Shown: positions 15,628-25,352, counted from the stretch's first letter. The stretch is DNA of 64,000 nt from Bacteroidota bacterium (GCA_018267275.1 JAFDYV010000001.1:62001-126000), one strand, 5' to 3'. Notes: generated by a model not told the origin, from the sequence alone. Made by a program: numbers and translations.

Positions 15628-16602
15628 CTAAACTCGAAAAATAATCTGAAGGACAACTAATAATAACGGTATCAACAGCGCTGAAACTAATTGCCAAAAT
15701 GCGGAAACATTAAATGGCCAGTCATTCAAGCTCTTTAAATAGGACTGCAACTCAAACATTTCTTTCAAACGTTGCATGTTTTCAGCAGAAGGATTAATCA
15801 TCGATTTTGAAAGAGCATCTTCCAGATGATTTGAAAAGGAAACTAGTTGCTGCCGTTTCTCCAAAGCCATTATACGATGAATTCCAAGTTGAGGCAATAA
15901 AAAGAAGCAAAATATAAGCACCGTTCCTACACCTACCCATATCAAAATAACAACGTTGTCGTTTAGTGGAGAAACCAATATATTAAATACTAAAAAGATG
16001 AAGCAGACTATAGTAATTAATGACATTTTTAAGAAAGCGCTTCCCAGAGCCTGAAGTCCAATACCTGAGAGACTGCTCAGCCTTGGCTTAAACTTAAAAC
16101 GTAGTAGCTGTGAGGGCAACAAGAGCACATTCGCAAGCGACCAAATACTTAGACCGAGAAAAAAGAATCCAATCAATCGATAGGTCATTCTGAAATACAG
16201 TAAGAACTCATTGGACTGATTGAATGAATTAATCAATGAACCAACTGTTAACTCTACTAATGATGCAAATAAAATTCCTGCGATGATAGGTCTATATCCA
16301 TGAAAAATCCAGCTCATTTTTTCAGCGTACCAATTCTCCATTTCATTAGCGTCAGCACTGACAAACAGCGCAAGGTCAGGATATAGATTGGCCAAAATAC
16401 GAGCAGATAAACCAACGCTGATACAAACTGAAGCACTGAAAAGATTTACACCTAATTCAGTTAAGTGGCTGTGCCCCGGTGATCCAAAAGAGAAGAACAA
16501 ATCAACCGCAAAAATAAAAAACCAAAAAAAGAGCCAAGACAACCAGAACGGAAGTGGCAATTTTTCGACAAGCCGCTCGGGAAATGACTTAATGCTATTC
16601 AT
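15628..16602 (-). CDS. Polytopic membrane protein, unknown function
   Basis: This 324-residue protein has about seven hydrophobic segments, among them LSWLFFWFFIFAVDLFFSF, HGYRPIIAGILFASLVELTVGSL, RLIGFFFLGLSIWSLANVLLL, LITIVCFIFLVFNILV, VVILIWVGVGTVLIFCFFLL and a C-terminal helix. Before the last helix is a charged cytoplasmic segment (ALEKRQQLVSFSNHLEDALSKSM). No family was recognised. It converges with the epimerase gene (24 bases between stops) and is separated from the caspase group by about 135 bases, so it is probably its own unit. Confidence 0.65.
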   Translation of the reverse strand: MNSIKSFPERLVEKLPLPFWLSWLFFWFFIFAVDLFFSFGSPGHSHLTELGVNLFSASVCISVGLSARILANLYPDLALFVSADANEMENWYAEKMSWIFHGYRPIIAGILFASLVELTVGSLINSFNQSNEFLLYFRMTYRLIGFFFLGLSIWSLANVLLLPSQLLRFKFKPRLSSLSGIGLQALGSAFLKMSLITIVCFIFLVFNILVSPLNDNVVILIWVGVGTVLIFCFFLLPQLGIHRIMALEKRQQLVSFSNHLEDALSKSMINPSAENMQRLKEMFELQSYLKSLNDWPFNVSAFWQLVSALLIPLLLVVLQIIFRV

Positions 16603-16738
16603 CGCAAATCAAAATAAAGCTACTTTAGCTTAAGAAACAACAATCTCACTTTTTGAATACCTCAAAATTCACCAAGCCTATATTCTGTAATGATATATCT
16701 TCTTATGGCCTGGCTGCTCATGAATATTTAGGTGTAGA

Positions 16739-17107
16739 TTAATTTTTCATCCGTTCATGAAAATGAGGAGACTGCCTCAATCGGCCGACAATTAATTCCA
16801 TAATTTGTTTATCGGCAGAATAAATTGAAAATCCCTCTTCAAGCCCTTCCAGAACAACCTCGTAGCCAAACGTACCGAGCGAAGTAGTTATTTCATACCA
16901 GGTTTCAGCCGGGCCGAATGATTGATGAGTAATCTTTCGATCTTTGACTACGAGATTAGGAATGGCTGTAATTTCACTAAACAGAATATCCTCATCAAAC
17001 GGCTCATCAATGCCAATGGAGATGGAAGCCCCATGTTCATGAGGGTAGTAAGAGAATTCGCATGAACTGGTACTCTTGGCGCGATCATCTTTAATAGATT
17101 CATTCAT
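16739..17107 (-). CDS. Hypothetical protein downstream of the caspase gene
   Basis: This 122-residue acidic protein starts one base after the stop of the WD40-caspase gene, so it is very probably co-translated with it. It has no signal peptide, which contrasts with its exported neighbour. Visible features are SCEFSYYPHEHGASISIGIDEPFDEDILFSEI and a C-terminal helix (DKQIMELIVGRLRQSPHF). No family was recognised. The tight link suggests a partner, chaperone or regulator of the caspase protein, but the opposite predicted locations argue for caution. Confidence 0.6.
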   Translation of the reverse strand: MNESIKDDRAKSTSSCEFSYYPHEHGASISIGIDEPFDEDILFSEITAIPNLVVKDRKITHQSFGPAETWYEITTSLGTFGYEVVLEGLEEGFSIYSADKQIMELIVGRLRQSPHFHERMKN

Positions 17108-17108
17108 T

Positions 17109-20100
17109 TCATTTTTGATTTAGAATTATTGGAAAGTCCTGACCTCTCGAAAATGTATGCGGGTATTGCGGTTTACCCTTGAGCTTGCGCGTGAGTTCAG
17201 GCACCTGGTCGTCTAAAAAAGCCTTTAGTTCATAGATGGTTATTTTTCCATCCGTGGGTGCTCCATCCGCCTGCCCCTGCAATGCCTCTAAAATCAGATA
17301 CGTAAATACACCATGTTTCAGAGAAGCAAACTCGGTGGAGAATTGATCACTTCCGGATGAAGCCAGTACATGAATACCTGCACTGCGTGACAATTGTGCC
17401 AGTGCTTTCTCTTCCACTGCGCCCCGCACCGCCAAGGTTTCGATTGATGAACCGGATTGGCAGGCATCCATCACTATCAATTGTTTCAGGGCTTTGATCG
17501 CATTTAATTTTTGCTGAATGACGGAGACTTCTATCGCGTTTTTCATTAGGTCCTGTTTTTCATAGAGCCGTGTGGCTTCGGTAGGTACGAAGTAAAACTT
17601 TTCATCTACCATTGTTCCATGACCCGCGTAGAATAGAATGAATACGTCTTCCAGTTTTGCGTTGGCAATTACCTCGTCAAACTTTTTAAGAATATTGTCT
17701 CTCGTAGCAGATTCATCATAGAGTTCTATCAACTCAACCTTACTAAACAGAGTAGCTTTTTGCCTGACCAGGTTACTGAATGAAGCAGCATCGGGCTTTG
17801 CATACGACAGACTTAGTTTTTCATTCTTATATTGGTTGATCCCAATGGAAAGAATGTAGCACGTGGCGTTTTTGCCGATCACCTCTGAAAATAACTCTAC
17901 ATCTTCAGAAGAAAATTCAACCTGATCATTATTTGTGACGATAACTTTGAAGCGATTCATCCCTCCGATGAGATCAACCTGTAAGCGCGATTGAGTAGTC
18001 TGGCTCAACTTTATCTTTTGCACAAGCCCGGGGTCTTCCGTAATTACCTTGCCATTATGCACGATGTGAATAGATTTTACTTCTTCAGGCTCACCAACTA
18101 TCTTGAAATATAAGTCTGCCTTACCGGGGTCGGTTTGAGGCGATATGGCTGCTTTAATTTGTAGCTGTTTTAGTTTACGCACTTTGTCCTGCAAGCTGCC
18201 CTGAGGTGATGAGGCTCCACGGTTCTTAAAAAGTTGAGGAAGTAAATCAGGGCGATAAAACTCATTAAAAAATTGGTCGAGTGAGTAGGATTTTATCCCA
18301 TCAACAAAATGAATATATTTTTGAGCTTCATCGGTAGCATAGAAAAATCCATCGGGTACTTTTGCAATCCATTCGTCTTCTGTAAACCAGATTTGTTCAA
18401 AAAATTCTTTATTTGTTTTTGTATCCCAAAATTTTAAAGTGCCATCTCTGCTGTAGCTGGCCAAAATTGTTTCGTCCGCATTCAGAGCTAATGAAACAAC
18501 TTGATCTTGATGTCCTTTCAACAATCTACTATACTTTACAGGTGTCACATTCCACCCTGTGGATTTCATTCCAACATCCCAAACGGCTATTGTTTTATCT
18601 CTCACTGCCGCATATAGTCGTTTTCCATCTTTACTTAATACGGCATGATGCACCCGGTCTTTCGGACCATCGAATTTATTCAAGAGAAAATTTGTATCAG
18701 TATCCCAGATGCAAATCGTTCCGTCCCAGCTGGATGAAATGAGAATTTTTTTATCCTTACTTAATGCCAATGATGAAATGTTAGCCTTGTGGCCCTGCAA
18801 CGTTCTTAAAGTTTGTCCAGTTCTTGTTTCAAGTAAGTGAATGGTACTATCTGTTGCTTTGTAAAGATAGCTGTCACTTTTACCCCAAATGACCAGGTGA
18901 TTCCAGGAGAATGGATTTACTAGTTTTTTATAGCTGTACTCAACTAACCGGGAACCTGAACTTAATGAATGTATTTTTATGATTGTTTTAAAATTTTCGT
19001 AAACATCAGTGCTGGAAGAAATAACCTGATCTTCATTGTCGGGATTAAGATGGATATCCATCACCGCCATGTTGCGATAGTATGCTTGAACCACTTTTAA
19101 CGAATCACCGGATTCAATATCCCATAGAATGATTTTACCATCACCACCTCCTGTCACCATCCGTTTTCCGTCCTGCGAGATGTCATAGCAAAAGAGAGAA
19201 TTTTTGTGCCCTGCAAAAACTTTATCTTTTTTCCCGGTGGAAGCATTCCACATCACCGCTTTACTGCCAAACCTGGCTTTAATGAGATTATTCCCTTGCC
19301 CTACAAAGGAGATAGGATTTTTATAGTCCATGAAAAGATACAGCCCGTTAATATTATATGTATTGCCAAAGAATTGGATCCCTTCATCCTTATCGGTGAG
19401 CAGCCCACCAATGGAGCGAACGTGTTCATTCTTAAAGTCTATGATTCGAAGTTTCGAACTGTCGGAGGTGGTATAAATAAATTGGCTTCCTTCAGGTGTG
19501 TACGTAATGTGGTTGACGGCCTTTTCTAAAACGATGTTAAGGCTAACCTTGTCTCTGCCCGATTCAATCTCCCACATTTTTACACCGAAGCCTTCGCCAT
19601 CACGGCAACCGACAAAAATAGTTTTACCATCTGGGCTAACGTCAGTGATATTAAATTGATAAATATTGTCTGGATCGCGAAGTTCTTTTTCATAACTCAA
19701 CACCACCTTACCTGTGGCTAAGTCAATTTTTTTAAAAGGTCCTACCCGTGAGATTGAGTAGAGACACCTGCTGAAGGGGTCGAATTTGATCAATGAATGA
19801 CCCTTTCTTTTATCAGTTGGAATTGAATAAGTAAGCTTTAGCTGCGGAAGGCTGTAGATTTCAATTTTTGTATCAAAACTACCTGTAAGCCTTGAAATCA
19901 AAGCTGCCCATTTACCGTCATTACTCAGTTGAAGTGATTCATCACTATTCGATAATTCAATTCTATTTATTTCAGCCTTGGTTATAGCATCCAGAATTTT
20001 AATGTGGTTATACCCGGCAATGACTAAATAACCCGGGCCAAAACCCAGGCGATGGACTCCTTCCTTGTTATTGTATTTATAAAGAAGGGTCCCCGTTTCA

Positions 20101-20474
20101 AGTTCCCAAATGGAAACCCACTGGTTGTTAGTAGTTCCGTCTTCACTTAAAGTCATGAGTTGCTTTCCGTCAGGACTCAATGTTACTACACCTACATTAA
20201 AATCGTGATAATAAGTCTTTAACTCACGCCCCGTTTTATAATCCCAAAGCTTGGCAGTTTTATCATTACTGGCGGTAACCACGTACAGGCTATCTCGAGT
20301 CACTATGAAAGTTTCTATATCATACGTGTGTCCTTTTTGAATAACTGCCTCAAGCCCCTGCCCCTGAGTTGCTGCACATAGCAAGAAACACACGAATAAA
20401 AGAAGGAGTATTTTTGAGGAAAAATGAATTTGATTAATAAAATGATGATTAATGTGTTTTTCGTTCGATCTCAT
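17109..20474 (-). CDS. Exported WD40-repeat protein with C-terminal caspase-like peptidase domain
   Basis: This protein of about 1121 residues starts with a signal peptide (SKILLLLFVCFLLCAATQGQG). A long array of WD40-type repeats follows, seen in recurring blocks such as DGKIILWDIESGD, DGTICIWDTDTN, DKTIAVWDV and DGTLKFWDTKT. A linker and a strand-rich region (about 760-870) lead to a C14 caspase-like domain (about 870-1115) with YILSIGINQY, the catalytic His in FYAGHG (about 952) and the catalytic Cys in MDACQSG (about 1005). Both catalytic residues are present. WD40-caspase proteins are widespread in bacteria with complex regulation and have been linked to conflict systems, though the targets of secreted forms are unknown. 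A GTG two codons upstream is an alternative start. Confidence 0.9.
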   Translation of the reverse strand: MRSNEKHINHHFINQIHFSSKILLLLFVCFLLCAATQGQGLEAVIQKGHTYDIETFIVTRDSLYVVTASNDKTAKLWDYKTGRELKTYYHDFNVGVVTLSPDGKQLMTLSEDGTTNNQWVSIWELETGTLLYKYNNKEGVHRLGFGPGYLVIAGYNHIKILDAITKAEINRIELSNSDESLQLSNDGKWAALISRLTGSFDTKIEIYSLPQLKLTYSIPTDKRKGHSLIKFDPFSRCLYSISRVGPFKKIDLATGKVVLSYEKELRDPDNIYQFNITDVSPDGKTIFVGCRDGEGFGVKMWEIESGRDKVSLNIVLEKAVNHITYTPEGSQFIYTTSDSSKLRIIDFKNEHVRSIGGLLTDKDEGIQFFGNTYNINGLYLFMDYKNPISFVGQGNNLIKARFGSKAVMWNASTGKKDKVFAGHKNSLFCYDISQDGKRMVTGGGDGKIILWDIESGDSLKVVQAYYRNMAVMDIHLNPDNEDQVISSSTDVYENFKTIIKIHSLSSGSRLVEYSYKKLVNPFSWNHLVIWGKSDSYLYKATDSTIHLLETRTGQTLRTLQGHKANISSLALSKDKKILISSSWDGTICIWDTDTNFLLNKFDGPKDRVHHAVLSKDGKRLYAAVRDKTIAVWDVGMKSTGWNVTPVKYSRLLKGHQDQVVSLALNADETILASYSRDGTLKFWDTKTNKEFFEQIWFTEDEWIAKVPDGFFYATDEAQKYIHFVDGIKSYSLDQFFNEFYRPDLLPQLFKNRGASSPQGSLQDKVRKLKQLQIKAAISPQTDPGKADLYFKIVGEPEEVKSIHIVHNGKVITEDPGLVQKIKLSQTTQSRLQVDLIGGMNRFKVIVTNNDQVEFSSEDVELFSEVIGKNATCYILSIGINQYKNEKLSLSYAKPDAASFSNLVRQKATLFSKVELIELYDESATRDNILKKFDEVIANAKLEDVFILFYAGHGTMVDEKFYFVPTEATRLYEKQDLMKNAIEVSVIQQKLNAIKALKQLIVMDACQSGSSIETLAVRGAVEEKALAQLSRSAGIHVLASSGSDQFSTEFASLKHGVFTYLILEALQGQADGAPTDGKITIYELKAFLDDQVPELTRKLKGKPQYPHTFSRGQDFPIILNQK

Positions 20475-20507
20475 GGTCACAAAACTTAGATCATTCGCGA
20501 ATTATAT

Positions 20508-21383
20508 TTATTCAAAATCAACAAAAAAGGTTTTCGTGATCACAGACTCAGGTTTTTCTACCACCAAGTTAAATACTTCAACGGGTGCGTGACCTTCTTT
20601 CGATCCGGATATCGTAACTTTGAAATCATATGCACCATCCAGCGCAACACTTTTAATGACAATGGTATTATCGCCCTTCTTTAGCCCGGTGCGTTGTGCT
20701 GAATTGCCCTGCGTTTTTCTCAGTGCTTTTCCGTTGAGGATGACTTCCACCTCATAGCCAAACGAGTTGATATTCAGAATCCCATCGTAATCGTAATCCG
20801 GGGCCGCTTCCTCGGCCGGGGTCGCGGGAACAACTCCGCTTGGTATAAATTTATCTTCGTTTAATTTTGAAAGGTCTCCCTGCATGAGCTTTGATTCTTC
20901 CGCATCACTGATGCCCTCCATGGCTAAGGCATCGTACCTCCATGAACCATCTTCTTTTATAAAAGTAAGAATGAGCAATGTGTGCTCGGGGTCACTCCCT
21001 ATTCCGAACGGATCAAACTTGGCGCTCTTTGCTGCAAGCACTACTAATGTGCCGGTATTGTTTTTTTCAAGCGCACGAAGTGTTTTTAGTTTACTTATCT
21101 CCAGTCCTGCATGGAGTTTGCCTGGCATGCCATCAAAAAAATCCTTGGGGAAATCCATTTTGTAAGCAATTCCCTGGTTTTTCATGATCATATACGCTGA
21201 GGCCGACATCGCTGCTTTCATTTGTGCATGGTCTTTGGCGATTACGGCTTGCCTGAATTTTTCGTAGGCTGCAGTTAATTCAGTTTCGAGTTTAGGTGGA
21301 CTTGCAGATGCAGCCAATCCTAGAGCAGAAAATGAAAGGATAGCAGAGGTGAGCAGGGTGGAGGTGAGAGCGTGAGAATCCAT
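20508..21383 (-). CDS. Exported hypothetical protein upstream of the caspase gene
   Basis: This 291-residue protein has a probable signal peptide (LTSTLLTSAILSFSALGLAASA). Next come a helical domain (KLETELTAAYEKFRQAVIAKDHAQMKAAMS) that resembles the NTF2/SnoaL-like pattern of small lipocalin-sized domains, and a C-terminal beta domain with VEVILNGKALRKTQGNSAQ and VTISGSKEGHAPVEVFNLVV. It ends 33 bases before the caspase start, in the same orientation, and probably belongs to the same transcription unit. The N-terminal part may sense or carry a small ligand and the last part may be an immunoglobulin-like domain, both inferred from pattern only. Confidence 0.6.
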   Translation of the reverse strand: MDSHALTSTLLTSAILSFSALGLAASASPPKLETELTAAYEKFRQAVIAKDHAQMKAAMSASAYMIMKNQGIAYKMDFPKDFFDGMPGKLHAGLEISKLKTLRALEKNNTGTLVVLAAKSAKFDPFGIGSDPEHTLLILTFIKEDGSWRYDALAMEGISDAEESKLMQGDLSKLNEDKFIPSGVVPATPAEEAAPDYDYDGILNINSFGYEVEVILNGKALRKTQGNSAQRTGLKKGDNTIVIKSVALDGAYDFKVTISGSKEGHAPVEVFNLVVEKPESVITKTFFVDFE

Positions 21384-21440
21384 AGTATATCGGGTTATGT
21401 TTTAGTTGTGCAACTTTTGTTCATGTGCAGTGAAATCGAA

Positions 21441-21995
21441 TCAATAACCATGTTCTCTCCGGTAATTGTCCGTGTGCTCCTTCATTTTTCGGTTGTCCTT
21501 CTTACTCTCGTGCGACACCAATGAGTTAAATTCTATGCTTAACAAGCATCCATCGGTATGAGTAACCTGAATGGGCACCTGCGAATCAGGTAGTGGGTAT
21601 TCTAAACGAAAAGCAAGTTTGGAACGGCTAATATAAAATCTTGTTGTTCCATCATCTGTCTGTTCATCTTTTGACGAACCTTCACCTCGCATCATCACCT
21701 CGAGTGCTGACTTTACTTTTTTATAGGTTTTTATGCCTTTATCTGAAATAAAAAGCGGTAGGTTCCATCCTTGCTTTTTATAAGTTGTATTTTCCTTCAC
21801 AATAATTTTTCCGATTTGAACAGGATAATTTATTGTTATTCCATTTGCCTCACTGACTAAGTCTGGGTGATGGAAGAGTAATTCTCGTGGATCGGTTTTC
21901 CAGGGAATTACCACGGGAGTAGGGGCTAATATTTTAAAGCCTTCTTGAACGTCCATGAATGTAAGCCATCGAATATCAAAATTTGATTTTAGCAT
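21441..21995 (-). CDS. Hypothetical protein, shorter paralogue of the 329-residue protein
   Basis: This 184-residue protein aligns by eye with the C-terminal half of the 329-residue protein encoded about 300 bases upstream. Shared blocks are EGFKILAPTPVVIPW against EGFEILAPTPVFIKW, RELL against RELV, the IGK(I)IV/IGNLVI strand, and the tail HTDNYRREHGY against HTNAYRLEHGY. It looks like a tandem duplicate that kept only the conserved domain. It has no signal peptide or membrane helix. A small two-helix membrane protein lies between the paralogues. Function unknown. Confidence 0.65.
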   Translation of the reverse strand: MLKSNFDIRWLTFMDVQEGFKILAPTPVVIPWKTDPRELLFHHPDLVSEANGITINYPVQIGKIIVKENTTYKKQGWNLPLFISDKGIKTYKKVKSALEVMMRGEGSSKDEQTDDGTTRFYISRSKLAFRLEYPLPDSQVPIQVTHTDGCLLSIEFNSLVSHESKKDNRKMKEHTDNYRREHGY

Positions 21996-22018
21996 CGCAT
22001 GAATCTGTTTTTAAAACG

Positions 22019-22249
22019 TTAGGATGCCAGCCCCATTAACAGTATAAGAGCACCGAGCACCATCAACAAGGGTCCAAAAATAGTTCGTGTAACTTTTGTG
22101 GCTGCCTCCTTACCCCATCTCTCCACCAGTTTTTCGCCACTGCCAAAACTAAGCGCCCATTCTACAAAACTGGGTTTGGTTTTAAACAAGTACCCAAGAC
22201 CAATTAAGCTGGGGCCTACGCAAAGAAAAACGATTTGTTGTGTTGACAT
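22019..22249 (-). CDS. Small membrane protein with two helices
   Basis: A 76-residue protein with two hydrophobic helices (IVFLCVGPSLIGLGYLF and FGPLLMVLGALILLMGLA) joined by a charged loop (SGEKLVERWGKEAATKVTR). It lies 23 bases before the shorter paralogue and 58 bases after the longer one, all on the same strand, so it is probably part of this unit. No family was recognised. A role in membrane attachment of the paralogue pair is possible. Confidence 0.55.
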   Translation of the reverse strand: MSTQQIVFLCVGPSLIGLGYLFKTKPSFVEWALSFGSGEKLVERWGKEAATKVTRTIFGPLLMVLGALILLMGLAS

Positions 22250-22307
22250 AAGCGAGTATTTAAGACAGTTTTAATTTTCAATAGAGACTAGATTTATTAA
22301 CACTTAA

Positions 22308-23297
22308 TCAGTAACCATGTTCCAGGCGATATGCATTTGTGTGTTCAGCATCCTTTCTGGATTTTTCTTCCTGCTTTCTTATCTCTTTTAATTTCTCGGG
22401 ATCTGTTTCTGCAATCCTCAGGATGAAGTTAGTGGTGTCAGGGTCTTTAAAATCCCAAGTATTTTCAGCGACTTTATGCCCACTCCGATATTCGCCACTC
22501 TTTTCGTAATTTAAAATAAAAGTTAGCCTGCCCTGTTCGGTACCAAAGGAAATCTTGTGTGACCATAGCGTATCCATCGGATCATCATTCCCTTCGAGCA
22601 TACACATTTTTCGAATAGCATTTTTCAATTCGTAATAGCAATTGTCTCGCTGAAAAGGTAATGTCAGGTCGAAACGCAATTCATGCTTTTGATAATCAAA
22701 CTTTTCATCTATTACAAGATTTCCAATGCGGATAGAATGACTGAATCGTAAGGGTTTTTTTCTTCTAATAAGCTTCGGTTGTTGTTTCACGAGCTCACGC
22801 TCAGTAGTTCCCCACTTGATAAATACTGGGGTTGGAGCTAATATCTCGAAGCCTTCCAGTATGTCATTTGGGTAAGCGGTAAGGATAGAGAAGTTGTTGG
22901 TTTGCTTTTTACGCCAGATTAATTTTTCCTCAATATCAATTGATGGATTTCGTTTTATAAAAGTGGTCATCTCAAAAAACTTCGCATTGTCAAAGTTATG
23001 GTTGGCTGACAAATGCTCATATGCCAACCGGAATCCCATGAAATGGCAAGGCAAATATTTTCTAAAGTAAGATCCTGTTTTTTCAGCATCTATCAAGCAT
23101 AAGCAGGCTATGCTTGCAACATTCTCAGAAAAATAATGTGGTAATACTGAAGCGAAAAACAATTTATTCACTTCAATTTGGCAATTGTAAACCAACGATT
23201 GAACTACGATAAAATTATCATTGACTGTGATCGTACCATCTTGGGACTCATCAAAAAAATATGTTTCTACAGCAGAAGATATTTGATGGGTGGTCAT
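22308..23297 (-). CDS. Hypothetical protein with conserved HTxxYRxEHGY tail
   Basis: This 329-residue protein has an unrecognised N-terminal half (about 1-150, helical, with FFASVLPHYFSENVASIACLCLIDAE) and a C-terminal half shared with the 184-residue paralogue. The shared domain holds EGFEILAPTPVFIKW, a central strand-rich part and the C-terminal tail HTNAYRLEHGY. Its start ATG is 10 bases after the stop of the large membrane protein, so those two genes are co-transcribed. No membrane segment or signal peptide was seen. The domain is not in my memory as a named family. Confidence 0.65.
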   Translation of the reverse strand: MTTHQISSAVETYFFDESQDGTITVNDNFIVVQSLVYNCQIEVNKLFFASVLPHYFSENVASIACLCLIDAEKTGSYFRKYLPCHFMGFRLAYEHLSANHNFDNAKFFEMTTFIKRNPSIDIEEKLIWRKKQTNNFSILTAYPNDILEGFEILAPTPVFIKWGTTERELVKQQPKLIRRKKPLRFSHSIRIGNLVIDEKFDYQKHELRFDLTLPFQRDNCYYELKNAIRKMCMLEGNDDPMDTLWSHKISFGTEQGRLTFILNYEKSGEYRSGHKVAENTWDFKDPDTTNFILRIAETDPEKLKEIRKQEEKSRKDAEHTNAYRLEHGY

Positions 23298-23307
23298 AAG
23301 TTTTTGT

Positions 23308-24906
23308 TTAAAGAGGCTTTAGGTTTTCAACAAACTCCGTTTTATTTGGGAGCACCGTTATCACATAGTGTATTGGCAAAAACCATTGTACCATCTTCAT
23401 AAGTGCTTCAAAGTGTTCTTCTGATTCAAACTCCTCCGCATGAATATTAAATACCAATTCCAAAGTGGGACCTTCCGGTCGTTCGCGCATCATGAGCGCT
23501 ACTTGGGGCTCTGCAATACCCTGCGTTTGCAAAAAGTCTTTCAGTACTTCTCGCGTGACGGCAGGCAGGTGCTCTTCTGAGGGTTGACCATAAAATACTT
23601 CTGTCTTTTCTTTTAAAACCTCGTGTTCTGATAAATCCGGACGGTCGGCATGGGTAAAGAGCTCTCCATTTAAGTGCAGATTTACCATGGCTCCATGAGG
23701 CAATGACCAAACTACCTGGCCATCGGCCTCACGCAAAACTACGCCAAAGCCGCGTTGCAATACGTGATCTTTAATGTGGAGTAAAGAGAAAGGATTAAAT
23801 GGCTTTTTTGATTCGGGAAACTGCAACTGAAAGTACGGCATTCCATCGGGTCCTTCAATTACCTGCGGGCTGCCGCTGGCAAATGCTGCGGTTATAATGT
23901 AGTGATGAAAATTTTCGTGCCATTCCTCATTTCGTTCGCCCGTTTCAATCTGCAATAATGCAGCGATCTGCTTCGTATTGTCCGAATTGAATTTTGATTC
24001 CGCCTGTGATGGATGTTCTAGTTCTTTAACTTCTTCTTGGCCCAAATAAGACTCGTCAACGTCTTGCAGCACCCTGACTAGTTGCGCATCAATCTCTGCA
24101 TACTCCAGCAGGTCAATATCTTTAAACCTTACCTTTCCCTTATTGTCAGTTTCACCAAGCTTGGCTGTCAGTGATACAAACCAAGTGTTATCATAGGCGT
24201 CAAACAAGGTTACTTCACTGTGATGAGCATCTTTGCTTCCACGTTCTAAATTTCTTAACGAAGAAAGTTCACCGGCTTTAATACTTTCCACCATTTCAGG
24301 CGAAGGATAGGAGAAAGGATTCAATTTGATTTCACGGGCCCATTTCCCTTGCTTTTCGCTAAAGGGTTTTTTTGCCTTTAACAGTCCTGTTATTGGAGGA
24401 AGCGCCAAAATGATAACTGATTCTGCCAACCAAACCACCAACAGAGGAAATCCGCTGAAGGTCATCTTAAAAATACTCCACAAACCTTGCCCATTAATAA
24501 GCGTTGCGATTCTAAAAAGTTCGGCTGGGTCGAGAACTAATCCGCGAAGTTGATTATAATCAACGTGACTGGCAACGATTCCCTCACCGCCTTCAGCATT
24601 AATTGCTAGATCAATCCAAATGGCCCAGTGAAGGTACAAGCCCAAAATGCCGGCAAAAATTCCAAAGAGGATCGCTATTCGAGGATTCCGAACCCTGCCT
24701 AGCCCTATTACAATGAAATGAACAGCAACACCGATAAGGACACCAAAGCCCAACGTAAAAAAGAAGTTGATGTAAACAAAGGGGCAATACCAAATGGCGT
24801 AAGCGTATAGCCAGCTCAAGCAGGGTACTATAATGGAGCAAGTTAATAGCAGGTAAATTGGGCTAAGTGTTGAGTACTTGCCGGATGGTTTGTAATAATT
24901 TATCAC
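23308..24906 (-). CDS. Membrane protein with large cytoplasmic domain
   Basis: This 532-residue protein begins with four or five hydrophobic segments in the first 185 residues (IYLLLTCSIIVPCLSWLYAYAIWY, FFFTLGFGVLIGVAVHFIVIGLG, IAILFGIFAGILGLYLHWAI and LLVVWLAESVIILALPPI). An acidic soluble part of about 340 residues follows, with FNPFSLLHIKDHVLQRGFGVVL, WSLPHGAMVNLHLNGELF and WFLPIHYVITVL. No domain was recognised. It starts with GTG and is the first gene of the - strand unit that continues with the HTxxYRxEHGY proteins. A membrane sensor or anchor for the following genes is a reasonable but unproved reading. Confidence 0.65.
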   Translation of the reverse strand: MINYYKPSGKYSTLSPIYLLLTCSIIVPCLSWLYAYAIWYCPFVYINFFFTLGFGVLIGVAVHFIVIGLGRVRNPRIAILFGIFAGILGLYLHWAIWIDLAINAEGGEGIVASHVDYNQLRGLVLDPAELFRIATLINGQGLWSIFKMTFSGFPLLVVWLAESVIILALPPITGLLKAKKPFSEKQGKWAREIKLNPFSYPSPEMVESIKAGELSSLRNLERGSKDAHHSEVTLFDAYDNTWFVSLTAKLGETDNKGKVRFKDIDLLEYAEIDAQLVRVLQDVDESYLGQEEVKELEHPSQAESKFNSDNTKQIAALLQIETGERNEEWHENFHHYIITAAFASGSPQVIEGPDGMPYFQLQFPESKKPFNPFSLLHIKDHVLQRGFGVVLREADGQVVWSLPHGAMVNLHLNGELFTHADRPDLSEHEVLKEKTEVFYGQPSEEHLPAVTREVLKDFLQTQGIAEPQVALMMRERPEGPTLELVFNIHAEEFESEEHFEALMKMVQWFLPIHYVITVLPNKTEFVENLKPL

Positions 24907-25314
24907 AGATTTGGCTTTACCTAACTTAAAGCTACTTAACTTAATCTACGCTTCAATTAAACTACCACACATTTCTTTTTCGACCCAAAAAGTCTTTCAA
25001 ATTAGTGTTCCTATTGGCTCTTTTGCTTGCTTTGGGGTCGCGTGGGACCCGGACGAATTACATAATAAGCACAGTAAATGTACTAACTCAAAACGCTGAC
25101 GTCCCAAGTTACGTTAAAACTGTGTTGCAGGGAATGTTTACATAGATTTAATAATCATTCTGTTTGTATAAACTCGCTGTCAGGACGCACAGCCGACTAT
25201 TGGCCAATTAATAAGAGACTTGTCAGGCAATCCAATAAGTGTCGCTTGTTTGCTTTCGTTGTTGTTATTTTAGCTGAGCCGTCAGGATTGTACTAGCCAT
25301 TGTACCAAAAAAGC
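24907..25314. other. Gene-free stretch between accessory region and tRNA-Cys
   Basis: These 408 bases hold no convincing gene; short frames on both strands have no protein-like composition. The base composition changes here from the AT-rich accessory genes towards the core. No promoter, repeat or RNA structure could be recognised, apart from the terminator that begins at its right edge. It probably contains the control region of the 532-residue membrane protein and may include the remains of an island boundary. Confidence 0.4.
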
Positions 25315-25350
25315 AAAAAAGCCGTAAATCAGATTGGATTCACGGCTTTA
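25315..25350 (-). terminator. Rho-independent terminator after tRNA-Cys
   Basis: AAAGCCGT and ACGGCTTT, 16 bases apart, form a perfect 8-base-pair stem. On the - strand it is followed by a T run (CTTTTTTGC). It sits 3 bases after the mature 3' end of tRNA-Cys and is oriented to end that transcript. Confidence 0.7.
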
Positions 25351-25352
25351 CG

